Positions 47,416 through 59,384 of a stretch of 64,000 bases of DNA are shown in pieces (the first letter of the stretch is position 1; the number at the start of each line of letters is the position of its first letter). The translations under genes were made by a program, and so were the position numbers. The notes under the pieces are model-generated. The model was not told the origin of the DNA. It saw nothing but the letters and a program-made list of their open reading frames with translations, and did not search any database. This DNA is from Harmothoe impar (taxonomy: Eukaryota; Annelida; Polychaeta; Phyllodocida; Polynoidae): positions 12,500,784 through 12,564,783 of the forward strand of contig OX381706.1 in the NCBI GenBank assembly GCA_947462335.1, in the 5' to 3' direction.

Positions 47416-50400
47416 ATGGGGAGAGTCAACAAAAGGGTAAGTAGGACATGTCCTTCCTGTGCCATTACATGCATCAGATCACGTAGATTCCAGCAATGTA
47501 CTTTGTTGTGCGTGTTATTCTGATTTTAATACATGAACATCGGTGCCAAAGTAGCCGGTCCGTTTTCCCGCTTTACGTGAAAGCAACTCAGATACTACCG
47601 GTACTGCTTCTATACACCCCTTACAACTGTATTATGCCAAAATATATCGCTTATTTAGATACTACTGTCCCCCTTTGTGTGATACACCATACAACATACC
47701 TTACATAGCATTTTCAATGAATTCAGGAGGATGATACTACCTCAGAGGAGGAGGTCAGTGACAGCCAACCCCCCACTACCCAAAATGAAGCCGAATAAAA
47801 AAAAACAAGGTCTTTCAAGGGCCTTTTAGGCAATCTGGATGCGCTCAGCCTGCTGCTGGGCACAAACAGAAAATTAACGGGCCAGCCTGCTTTCCCTATA
47901 TTTCATGTATGTATTATGGCAATGTGAAAAAAAGCACTACACTTATTCTCCAGTTCCATGCTATGTTCATATATCAGTCCGTTCTAAAAATTATTTTACA
48001 TTATTATCATTCAAATACAACTGTGTCAAGGGGTATATGTAATGTTTTGCAGCCCCCCCCAACAAGGAAGATCCGGAGTTTCAGTCGTCAGAGGAAGAGG
48101 AAGAGATCAGTCCGACCGACTTCGAGGGAGATGGGGGCGACCAAGCCATATCCTATATCTTGGCTCTCATCAAAAGGAACCGGGAAAAGAATGCTCGTGG
48201 AAAGGGGAAGGCCCCCTCCAGCGAACACCCGTCCAATGGTGGGCCTCATACCACACAGACCAAGAAAAGGAAGAGAGAGAGTGATGACCCCACCTACATA
48301 CCTCCTGCACCAGCAACTGTACCACAGGTAAACGTGGAGCAGCCCTCAACCCCCACCCCCAAACGTGGTAGGGGGGGTAAGGGACGTGGGAAAGGGCGTG
48401 GAAAAACTGTTGTCAACGATTCAGTGGCATCCGGCTATGCTGTAAATACCTCAAAGGCAGCTCGGGCCAAAAGTGAGCACTGGAGACCGGACGAACTTGA
48501 AGCGCTCATAAAGGGGGCGAACCACCTAAAGCCCGTCTTGAAGGGACGGTTTAAGCATGCCAGCGATGGGGTAGCACTGAAGAAGCTGGCATGGGGCGAG
48601 CTAGTTGGTGAGTATATTTAAAACATTATTCACATTCCTTTCATATGCACCCCAGCAAAGTGAGCTGTATACCGTATCATTTGATGTGAATCACTTTATT
48701 ATGACATGCACCCCAGCTGTTTTACCTGTATACCGTATCATTTTGATTTTGTTCTATCTCTGTCATGTGTGTACCCTTACCATATTTAGCATAAAGTAAA
48801 TCCTTTATCCCTGTTAAACGTCACAGTATACTACATGCTATATAAAGGACAGAACAATACATCTACTTGACATTTCATTATATTCTCCTCCTTCTGCCAG
48901 ACTATGTGGCAGCGAACGGTGGGCGCGACCGAGATGTTACAAAGTGTCAAAACAAGCTGAAATACTTCGTGCAGGAGAGCAAGAGGAAGGTACGCATACA
49001 CATGTGGTTCTTGAAAAGTCACACTTTTTTTTTTGTTTTTATTTTACCAGAGGTATTAAAACATATATGAATATAGGATGCCAAAAAATATGCCTTTGTC
49101 TAAAATATCCAGTGTCATTATGACCTGTGTTACCTAGCTTCTTACCACACCTTGCTCTAGGTCATTGTAATCTTATTTATATTTTTTTCTATAGCGTCAA
49201 CTGATAGATATGAAATACAAGACGGGCAGTGGACAGAGGGACGAGAAAGACCAGCTAAATGAACTGGAGCAGGCCGCATGCGATTATGCGGGGAAAGAAG
49301 TAATCCTAGGTGAGCATTCAGCCAAAGCGCATGATATATCTCCTTACTGTATACTCCACCTCAAGTGCCCATATTTAATTTCCTTCCTTTGTACTGCGTA
49401 TCATTTGAATTGAAGCAATGCCACATACCATATGTAAAACACATAGTACAGGTGAAAACAATACAGTTTTAATTCAATCTTTTATTTTACTGTGCTATAG
49501 GGATCGAAGGAATGCAGCCTCCCAGTCTAAAAGGGGGCGGGCGGCCCCGGTTCGTTTCCTGTTACGATCCCGACCGAGCATCAAAGACTGACTATGCCGG
49601 CATGGGTCTGCCCTCTTCCGCACTAGCTGCTATAGCTGATGGGGACATGCTTAAAGACGACGAGGGTGAGATATGTTTGAATCTTTTTACCCAAAAATAA
49701 TATACCCCACATACATATGTGGATATATATTCCCTTTTTTTTGTTTTACCTGTGTGCTAGAAATAACTCTAAATACATTGACATTATATATGATTGTAAA
49801 ATTCTTTTTGTCTGCAGTATTTTATCCTATTTTTGATTCTGGATTTATGACTGTGGAATATATTGTTTTTTTATTTATTATACGGTAATAACATCAAGGA
49901 TTATATAGGGTAGGATGTCCGACTCGGTAGATTCCCATGTTATAGCCCCCCCCCCCCTCTACCCCCCCATGAAAGTGGGCGACTTTGTGTGCTCACTATT
50001 GAAAACTATGGAGAATAGGGAGTTTTATGTGGTTCTTTTGAGTCTTTATTTGAGTGATATCAAATGAAAAGAAGGGTTTTTCTAGACCAAAAAATCCTGC
50101 TGAATCCAAATGTTGTGGTCTTGATTCCCAAAAACCGACCAAATACACTCAAAAATGATGTTTGATGATGTAAAGTATTAAGAAAATGTACAAAATAATG
50201 TTGAAAATGTTTGGGACATTACCTGTATATAAACCTGTCAATCAAAATCAGTACCTCAATCTACCTATTCAAAATTGGCCTATCCCTCAATCTGACAGGC
50301 GTTCTTCCTATGTATCACTCTACCTATCCTGCACACTGCCTATCCCTCAGCCTACCTATCCCTCAAGTTACTTTTCCCTTGAATTAGAACCTTCTCTTGG

Positions 50401-53400
50401 ATTAGCTCATCCCTCCAAAAGCTTAAAGGCTAAAGCCTATCCCTCTCCTTGCTACTCCTGCCCACTTTCTGTGCCTACCTATCACTGAGTCTACCTATCC
50501 CCAATCTGCCTATCATCTAGCCTACCTATCCCTCATTGTGACTATCCCTCACTCTGCCTATTTGTCATGTTTTATCAGCTTTATCCATATTTTAACTATG
50601 CCCATCTGCTTAACATAACATTCCTCACCATGTCCACTATGATTTGTACCTATCCTCGATTTTCCTATCACCCAGCATACCTATCCCTCAATGTGACTAT
50701 CCCTCACTCTGCCTATCCCTCATGTTTCATCTACATTCAATTTATCTATTCCACATGGAGCTCAACATAACATGTCTACTATTTCTATGTATATGTTAAC
50801 TTTCCTATCATCTAGTCAACCTATCCTTCATTGAGCCTATCCTGGCATATCCCTCATGCTTAACCTACACATTCCTCAGACTCCCTAGCCCCCATGGCAT
50901 TTACATATCCCCACCTTGCAAGATACCCTCCATATCTATCTCTCACACTGCTTATTACCCACACTACCTATCCCTCTCAGACTTCATTTTGCCGAATACC
51001 TATCCCTCATGTTATGACTAGCCCTTATTCTGCCTATCCCTCATACTCCCTATAACCTTTTATCTATCTAAGGTCTCCCAGCCTTCCTTTTTCCCAATGT
51101 ACATACACTATTCCTTAGTAAACATACACCTAAGGTACCTATCCCACAGTGTACATACACATGTACCTTCATCTACCTATCACTCATGCTTCATATAATT
51201 GAGTCTACCTATATCCTTAGAGTGCCTATCCTTCACCCCCTTCATGTTTTTATGTGAAGCCCTTAATGTATCCATCTATACTACATGTTGCATATCCCTG
51301 CCCCCGACATTTCCCCTGTCCTCCTATCACCCATGGCCAATATCTGCTGATGGGTAAATAGAGAAATGGGTTAAATGAAGAATATACAGAATGTGTGATA
51401 TGGAGCATGCGGGATAGGAAGATAGAGAGAGAGCTAGAGTGAGCAAGTAGGATAGATAAAGAGAAAGCTAGGCATCTTCAGGGCAGGCAATGTCAGGCAT
51501 AGATCTGGACAAGCACGAACATTTAAGAGGCTAAGGGCTGTGCACAGAGACATGAGAGATATGCAGGCTGAAGGATAGGCACAGAGGGGGACAGGCATAA
51601 TTTATAAGAGGCAGACTGAGAAATAGAAACAGAGAACAGAACACAAGGTGAGGGATATGTATATGACAGGTTAGACACACTGAGGGATATACTGCAACAG
51701 CATGAAGGATAGACATCATGAGGGATAGGTAGGCTGAATGATATGAAACTTGAATGATAGCTAGATGGAGGTATATGTGCAAGTAAACTGTAGGATAGAT
51801 ACCTTAGGGGTATGTTGACTAAGGAATGGTCACCATAGGTAACAGTAAAAAGTTATAGGGAGCATGAGGGAGAGGCAAAATGAGGGACAGTCATAGAGGG
51901 CATGAGGGATAGGTATTCAGGAAGATCAAGTGTGAAAAGAATAGGTAGTATGTGTCTAATAAGTAGTTTGAGAGATAGGTATGGATAGCATCTTTCAAGG
52001 TGGGGATATGTAAAAGCCATGGGGGCTAGGGAGTCTGAGGGATGTGTAGTTTAGACATGAGGGATATGCCAGCATAGGCATAATGAAGGAGAGGTATACT
52101 GGGTGATAGGAAAATTAACTTATCCATAAAAATTGTAGGCCTGTTATCTTTAGTAGATAGGATCAAATAAACAGAAAAATAATGCAAGTTAAACATGAGG
52201 GATAGGCAGAGTGAGAGATCGTCATGATGAGGGATAGGTATGCTGGGTGATAGGAAACTTGAGGATAGGTACAAATCATAGTGGACATGCTGAGGAATGT
52301 TATGTTTAGCAGATGGGCATAGTTAAAAATATAATATGGATAAGGCTGATAAAACATGGCAAATAGGCAGAGTGAGGGATAGTCACAAGAGGGATAGGTA
52401 TGTTGGGTGATAGGCATATTGGGGATAGGTAGACTCAGTGATAGGTAGGCACAGAAAGTGGGCAGGAGTAGCAAGGAGAGGGATAGGCTTTAGCCTTTAG
52501 GCTTTTGGAAGGATGAGCTAATCCAAGAGAAGGTTCTAATTCAAAGGATAGGTAACTTGAGGGATAGGTAGGCTGAGGGATAGGCAGTGTGCAGGATAGG
52601 TAGAGTGATACATAGGACGAAAGCCTGTCAGATTGAGGGATAGGCCAATTTTGAATAGGTAGATTGAGGTACTGATTTTGATTGACAGGTTTATATACAG
52701 GTAATGTCCCAAACATTTTCAACATTATTTTGTACATTTTCTTAATACTTTACATCATCAAACTTCATTTTTGAGTGGATTTGGTCAGTTTTTGGGAATC
52801 AAGCCCACAAAATTTGGATTCAGCAGGATTTTTTGGTGTAGAAAAACCCTTCTTTTCATTTGATATCACTCTAATAAAGACTCAAAAGAACCACATAAAA
52901 CCCACTCTTCTCCATAGTTTTCAATAGTGAGCACACAAGGTCGCCCACTTTCATGGGGGGGTAGATGGGGCTAGAGGGGGGAGGCTTGTCACACTATGCC
53001 CATAGGCGAGGTGCTAAGTGAGACCTCCTACCCTATATGCTTCTTGATAACATGGGTTACAGACACAGCAGAGATGTACCTACCTTCCCTTAAGATATAC
53101 CATATAGTACATGTACATGATGCAGCTAATTCTATTTAACTTACAACATATACCAAGTCAAAACTTATGGTGTATTACATGTATTTTTCTATCCACAGAG
53201 GAAGACACGGCCGCTGGGGAGGAAAGTGGAGAGGAGGAGGAGTACAACGAGGTTCCAGATCCACCGCCCGCTGCCCTGCAAGCTGAGCCGGATGACGTGT
53301 CCACTACAGAAGCATGTGACGCCATGTTCGGGGATATCAACCGGTCTCCTATTCAACGTATTTCCCGCAGAGACATGTTAGATTTAGTCGCCAGAATAAA

Positions 53401-55801
53401 TGCCAAAACAGCCGATCTGGAAGGCCAAGGCAGCAAAAAGAAAAAAGTATCCAAAACTGAATCCCTTCTTATGTCCTCCGGAAGAAGTAGTGGAGAGTCG
53501 CAATTGGCTATGGCACTCAAGACACTGAAGTTAAAAGTTTTGCCTCCAAAAACAAATCAGGCAGAGCCTGCAGTGCTTCCCAAACCTGCGGATAAACCTA
53601 CTCCAAAACCTCCCTCTAAACCTTCTGCTGCTGATACTGCTCACCGTACTGCTCACCCTGGTCCAAGCATGCAGAAAAAACCTGAACGTGTTCGGGGGAG
53701 GAGACCATCTTTCTCTTCCATTTTGAACGAGGAGGAGATTGACTTAACTTCTCAACACTCTTCTCCGGGTCCCGTTTCACATGTGGACACGGATGACGCC
53801 AACAAGAAGCATTACTCGGAGGAGGAGGTAGCCGAGCTGATACATTTGGCGCTGAAAGGGAAGTTTGAAACCAGTACCCCTAAACATAAACCCCCCCCTG
53901 CAGAGCCTGTTCTACCAGATCCCATAGAAACAGAGGAAGAAGAAATAGAACCTGATTTTGTACCAATGAAAACCCCACATCACACTCCTGCCTTGTCCCG
54001 TATACAACGCACCGCATCTGCTAACCGGAAAGCCCTATTCAAATCTTTTACGGAGGAAAAAGCACAGGAGGATTTCAGTGAAGCTATAAGAAAAGAAATG
54101 GAAAAAGTCACATTGGCTTTCAGAGATAACCTGAAGACAATGGCGGATGACCAGGCCAACTGCCAGCAGGATATGGCCAGGTGTAACCGGGAAATGAAAG
54201 ACAGCACCAGAACTGTCGTGATAGCTGTATCTGACAATGCGAAGCAAATCGCTGAGGCGATGAAGAAACAACAAGAGCAGCTAGATACCTGGACAGCAGA
54301 GTCAGCTGCCAACACTGCGCAGAACAATGAGGAATTTATTGCCATTACAGACAAACTGTCTGATCATGTTCTTGGCAAACAGGCCGCAATGGTGCAACAA
54401 CTGAATTTAGTCAGAGGTGCTATTACCAATACGGGTGTCCGTGTTGCGAAAGCAGAGGAAACTATGATGTCAGGCGTAGTGGGTATGGTGGACAGTCTGA
54501 CCACTCTAGCCAACAGCATTAAGGACTTGATGACGGATGTACAGAGCGTGGCAGAGATGCATAAAAAGGAGAGCGAGAGAGCCAACTCTGCTCTTGCTTT
54601 GTTGACTAGGAACTTTGAGATCCTCGCGGTGGCACAGGGGAAGCTAAACCGGGCACATGTAGTGAATTCTGTTATTTCATGTAAGTATGACATATGTTAG
54701 TCCTTCGGGAAACAAGCTACCTGCTCCTTTACTTACCATATCTTATCCACCTCACTATATGTATGCTCTGGTTTTTATGTACTGCAGAAATCAAAATATT
54801 GTGAGGATATTATAAAATGATTTTATCCGTTTATATGTTTCAAGTACAACTCTAAATACAGAAATATGTGATCGAACAATGTTTTATTATTTTTCACTGG
54901 TAATTAAATGTATATATGTAATTCTTTTCTCAGTGAACAAGAGCAGCGTGGAGGAACCGGAGGAGGAGGATCAGAACAAAAACCCGTTACCGTCTACTTC
55001 AAACATCACAGCCAGTTTGACGCATCCCGAGCCACCCAAACAGGGAGAGGAGGCGAACTACCTGTGTTCCCCCAAGCCCCAGCTTCATCCAACAAAATGT
55101 GTGGTTAACGCTCATGGTAAGCACGCTATATACCATATCTTTATTTTCATATTCTTTCTTCCATATGAAAGTATGTATCTACGGTACCGTAAAATGCACA
55201 AAATATGTATCACACGTACACATGTATCAACACTGTATAAGTTAATACCATATCTTTTTTCCCTTTATATGTTTACACACATATCTGTATGCTAGCAACA
55301 AGGGAGAAAATCACAACATTCTTTTCAATTGTATCTCTCTATAGCCAATCTCTTGAAAGAAGATTGTACTTGTAACAACCGGTCCCACAGTGTATTATAC
55401 AACAATTTGTTTTCCCCCTTGACATATATATCAACAATTGTATGTGAATAAAAAGAGCCAGAATATATTACAGTGTAAAATTTAATGCATGCTTAAATTA
55501 CATTTACTTAAAATTTTTTCCTTTCTTTATAGTCATACAGACGGAGGACGTCAATTCCGACAGTGGACTGCCACACTACCAGGTCCTGAACAAGGATGAG
55601 GTAGTGCTGATCCAGGAAGTAGCAGACGACGTGGAGCAGAACATGGAACCGGCAGTAACCGACGAAGAACACGTGCAAATGGTTCTAGGTTTAGCATCGG
55701 CGGAGGAGAGCGAGAGTGAAGTGACAACACTACCCAAAAGATCACGTTATATTTGTTGGTACAGAATTCATGTATATCAGGTAGTTCATGTTGTAACATA
55801 A
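47416..55801 (+). CDS. Myb/SANT-like plus coiled-coil partner protein of element 2
   Basis: Exons: 47,416-47,436 (MGRVNKR), a poorly resolved second exon from 47,727, then 48,053-48,607, 48,901-48,989, 49,195-49,309, 49,501-49,665, 53,199-54,680, 54,934-55,116 and 55,533-55,801. The Myb/SANT-like domain starts HWRPDELEALIKGANHLKPV and continues through DYVAANGGRDRD and LNELEQAACDYAG. A conserved segment with CYDPDR follows, then a Pro/Lys-rich linker, one HYSEEEVAELI motif and a coiled coil of some 200 residues. The total is about 960-970 residues, against roughly 270 for the Myb-like protein of a typical Harbinger. Expected role: nuclear DNA-binding partner of the transposase. Odd points: the second exon reads into an in-frame TAA unless it ends at 47,753, and the C8 run at 48,053 puts the third exon one base out of phase. 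Confidence 0.88.
49893..53048. mobile_element. 3.16-kb fold-back element in an intron of partner gene 2
   Basis: Two arms of about 1.34 kb, 49,893-51,235 and 51,700-53,048, are inverted copies of each other with high similarity, around a spacer of about 465 bp. Ends read ATCAAG...TATAGGGTAGG and its complement. AAC flanks both sides (49,890-49,892 and 53,049-53,051), a possible 3-bp target duplication. The arms are full of TATCCCTCA (left) and TGAGGGATA (right) words. Matching open frames on opposite strands are mirror artefacts of the arms. The homologous intron in element 1 is only about 200 bp, so this is an insertion specific to element 2. Confidence 0.88.
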
Positions 55802-55926
55802 GTTGACTGCTTGTCGCAGAATTCATGTATATTAGTTAGTTCATTTTGTAACATAAGTTGACTGCTTGTCGCAGAATTCATGTATATTAGGTAGTTCATG
55901 TTGTAAGATAAGTTCACTGCTTGTCG
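55762..55926. repeat. 55-bp tandem repeat across two convergent stop codons
   Basis: CAGAATTCATGTATAT begins at 55,762, 55,817 and 55,872, giving a 55-bp period and about three copies ending in CTTGTCGC. The partner-gene stop (55,801) falls in the first copy and the transposase stop (55,914) in the last. Confidence 0.9.
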
Positions 55927-58023
55927 CGTTTGACAGCCTCCGGGTTGAAGTACCTGCTGATGTACTCTTTACGCATGTTATTGAAGGGGACGCGTTCTCC
56001 CGCTGCCACATTCACGGGTTGCTCCACAGGTGCTTTGTATCCGACGAAGGAATCCTTGGCGTAGAAGTCCTTCTTGATTGGGAGTCCGGCAATTCTAGCA
56101 CAGTTGTTCAGTGCTACACATGCCTCTATGATGCGCCCAGCTCGTACGGGTTCGTGGAAGAGATATCCTCCACTTGTATCGAGACACCTACCGAAACAGA
56201 TACATTTTAATGTTACATAGTATTAGGGTTTTATATTGTGAGACATATCAGGTATGGTGCTATTTAATTGTATTTTAACATGTCTCTTTTAGTGTTAGGT
56301 ATATATCAGAAGGATCATGGCAGAATGTACAGAGGTACATGTGTTATATGAATGATTACTGGACAGGCTGTTTTGATGTACACATTTGTACAGTGTCATA
56401 GTATTATGTGTATCATTAAGAGGAGATAATTTTGGGCATTGTGTTATGTGGTACTACCCTAGCCAGGTATGGAGTATTTTTTGATATGATATGCAACATG
56501 TTATGTGATATAACCTCCAACGCTGCTTTACGTTTCCGATCACTCGCTCCACCAAAGATCTGGTCTTACGGTGCCATTTGTTGTAGGCCACATCGTCTGC
56601 AGTGTACTCTACTTTGGTCGGAGTAAGCAGGTAGTCTGTCAATACGTATCTGTAGTAGAACAAAGTGTGTGATATATTTCTGTATGATATGGACAAATGA
56701 GTGAGAGAAACAACATGTATATTTTTGATAAAAGTTTTTGTCTTAGGACAAAGTATTACTGTGCTATGCCAAATTCAGGTCATACAAAATATATATTTAT
56801 TTTTTGGTTTTTAGTTGTACTGTAAGGAATAACTATTAATCTGCTATGCCAAAGTCAGGGCACAGGAAAATTAAATTATTTTACTTACCCAGAATCTCCC
56901 AACAGGAAGAACCCTTTAAAGTCATTCCTCTCCCCCAGGAACTTGATTTCACTTCCGTTCATAATGTAAATGTCATTCTGGGAGCCTGGGTATGACGCGT
57001 CCACATGACGTACGATCCCATCCAGATCACATATGATCTGCAAAATATAACATTCCATTTTTGGGTTACATGTGTGTGAAATATTTTTATTTTTACCCGT
57101 TCAAAGGTACATATAGAATCTAAGTCAACTGTTATATAGCGATAAGATTGTGCTCTACTATTTTTTCAAATAGGGACAACATATGTTATGCATGCAAAGT
57201 TTCATGTTTTTTGTGTACTTTGATTTTACTCACCATGGCGTTTATACTATAATAGCCTTTGTAGCAGTAGTATTGGTTTTCGTCACGGGTATAACCCCGA
57301 GGGCAGGCTATTGGTATGTGAGTACCGTCAACTAGTCCAAACAGTTTGGGTTTCTTCATTTTCTTGTACCAACGATACGCCAGGTTAGCTTTCTCGTTCG
57401 TGCTGTCTGGCCAGCTGAGATATCGGGCAAGGTTGTAATGAAAGAAGTCAGAAACTGACTTGACTGCTCTGCATACGGTACTGCGGGACACACCGTGCAC
57501 ATCCGCTATGTCGGTGTAGTTTGACCCCGTGGCAAAGTAGCGTATAGCTACACATAACTGTTTTAAAATAAAAAATCATTTTGTTACACTTTAATTACTG
57601 CCTTGTTTTATTTCATTTGGGATAGTAGAATACATTCAGTCATATCACATATGAAGGGAACATAAGTCATGTATATGGAAAAAGCATAACAGTATAGATA
57701 GCATATTATGAGTGCAGGGCAGAAGCCAAAATCAAACTTAATATAAATGGAGAAAAAAATAACAATATAGGAAGAAGGGAAGACATATAGCCATAGTGGG
57801 GTGTAGGGGTGGTACATACCTTTATCCTATGTGGTACAGCATGTTTGCCCCGTAACAACTTGTCCTCTAGGCTGTCCACATAGTCTTTTATCAGGCATTT
57901 GGTGATTGCCTTCGTAAGGCGGTATCGCTGAAGGAATTTCTTCTCCCCATACTTGATGAAGGGATCCACCCGCTGGTAATACTCTCTTTGAGTCTGAAGC
58001 ACATACCCTATTCTGGGACCCAT
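55914..58023 (-). CDS. PIF/Harbinger DDE transposase of element 2 (apparently intact)
   Basis: Catalyses cut-and-paste transposition in the nucleus. Five exons on the minus strand: 57,820-58,023, 57,234-57,557, 56,889-57,037, 56,515-56,649 and 55,914-56,187, total 1,086 nt for 361 residues, close to HARBI1 size. The first ATG (58,021-58,023) gives MGPRIGYVLQ and aligns with the element 1 start. A helix-turn-helix lies at about residues 76-103 (YFATG...GVSRSTVCRAV). The predicted catalytic triad is D145 (GLVDGTH), D224 (LLGDSGY) and E260 (SLVERVIG), with 35 residues between D224 and E260. HRKTR precedes the Glu. All frames join cleanly. The exon 4 donor reads AG|GTTATA, weak compared with GTAACT in element 1. 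The C-terminus ends in a basic KRDKQ. Confidence 0.95.
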
Positions 58024-58082
58024 CTTGGCTCTATCCAAATAGTGCGCCAAAATATATCGGGGTCAAGGGTCAAGGGTCAACT

Positions 58083-58097
58083 GCCAAGGTGAAGGTC
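58083..58097 (-). promoter_or_regulatory. Conserved block upstream of transposase 2
   Basis: Reverse complement of GACCTTCACCTTGGC, 59 bp before the start codon, identical to the block before the element 1 transposase. Three GGGTCAA words follow between it and the start (58,060-58,080). Confidence 0.6.
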
Positions 58098-58129
58098 GCT
58101 GAATTTGGACAATACATATAGTGCAGAAT

Positions 58130-58422
58130 TGACATACGGCCGACTATACACACATACGGCCCTAAAAAACAGGGTATATGTGCATAATTTGACATAGCAC
58201 CCCCCCCCCTACCCCTCCGTATATCTTGTAGTAAATACGCCAAAGATGCGGAATTTTTGTGCTCCGTATGTTGAGCTGAAACGCAATTATCGCCGTATGT
58301 GAATACGGAGGGCCGTATGTACATACGGCCTCCGTATGTTTTTCCGTAAGATGCGGACATGTTGAGCTGAAACGCAAAAATGAACTGAAACGCAAAAAAA
58401 CGACATACGGACCCTCCGTATG
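58130..58422. promoter_or_regulatory. Subterminal CCGTATG/CATACGG array, right end of element 2
   Basis: At least a dozen CATACGG / CCGTATG words plus GATGCGG variants, including a symmetric cluster GCCGTATG...CATACGGCC at 58,311-58,340. Two AGCTGAAACGCAA words also repeat here. Likely the protein-binding end region of the transposon. Confidence 0.72.
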
Positions 58423-58440
58423 ATACGGTGAAACGGCTTC
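58423..58440 (-). repeat. Element 2 right TIR
   Basis: ATACGGTGAAACGGCTTC, inverted match to the left TIR at 17 of 18; followed by CTG. Confidence 0.92.
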
Positions 58441-59384
58441 CTGGATGACTTACTGATTCCTCCAGTAAATAGGAACATCCCAATATTGTTGGATATTTTT
58501 GTCAAAAAAAAATAAATATCTGGAACGATATTAATATTCAAAGATATGTTTCGATGTTTCCCCAAGATGGGGGGAAAATGCTGGGGTTGGCCCGTTTTAA
58601 AGCCATAGGCATGTAGCTTGAATTTCTTATTTTTTCTGCCTAATAGTTTGACCAGTATGACATTGGACACCCCTGTTGCTAGACCAAAAGTGACACAGAA
58701 GCAGGGTTATATTCACCTGCACAACTTCATCTGTATCATGTGACACGACCAGAACAATGGTTATTGTTTGTCAGTTACTAACTTGTGTCCTGAATCTAGA
58801 CCTGGGCTTGGTCCTAGTTCCAGGGCAAGGTGAATACCAAATGAGAACATACCCAGGCTTTATTCTTGCATAAGTCCTCATCATTTTAGACTTATTATAG
58901 CACCTTTAGTGTTAAAATGCTGTTATCTACTATGATCTCCAAAATATTTTTAAAGTAACTGCAGCTTTTGGTTTTGTCAAATGACTCATTAGTAGATTTA
59001 TTGGTTGAAAAAATGTCTAGGTCTCCCTGCGAGATAACATCACTCCCTTCATAATGAATGAACACTTCCTCAAACCTTCATAGCTGGTCATGACCGATTA
59101 ATGCTAATCAATCTAGACAAAACCATGTTAATGCAGCTGTCACATTAGACAGATGGAGAAGTTGAAATATGCAGACTGTTCATAATTTAGTGTATTCACC
59201 TGGACAAGGGCATACGGTTCAAAGCTCATCTGCATTAGGCAAAATGATAAATACATAATTAACACATTAAAAGCTGAAAGCCAGAGTTATGATATAAAAT
59301 TAATGACCCTGGCTTTTAGGCAAATTTAAGGAATAAATGTACAAGTTGACAAGTCTATAGAATAATAATGGTCTGTTTCCGGTA
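58441..59384. other. AT-rich intergenic sequence
   Basis: No supported gene, RNA or repeat boundary in this stretch. Confidence 0.5.

Larger units (their letters stand above)
47010..58440 (-). mobile_element. Harbinger element 2 (PIF/Harbinger DNA transposon, 11.4 kb)
   Basis: Terminal inverted repeats at 47,010-47,027 and 58,423-58,440 share CGTTTCACCGTAT and match at 17 of 18 positions. The flanking triplets are CAG (left) and CTG (right), a CWG site whose middle base differs. Outside them the sequence is nearly palindromic (GTCACCAGG / CCTGGATGAC), like the palindromic CCWGG targets known for animal Harbingers. The partner gene lies on the plus strand and the transposase on the minus strand, convergent, which is the same architecture as element 1 in reverse. 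A 3.16-kb fold-back element sits in an intron. Coding parts look largely intact. Confidence 0.92.

Noticed and set aside
50186..50488. 100-codon ORF repeated on the opposite strand at 52,435-52,737
   Set aside because: The pair simply reflects the inverted arms of the fold-back element, and the sequence is made of short degenerate repeats.
47010..58440. ProtoRAG-like transposon, suggested by two convergent genes between TIRs
   Set aside because: The proteins are a Harbinger-type DDE transposase and a Myb-like partner, and the target duplication is a 3-bp CWG type rather than 5 bp.
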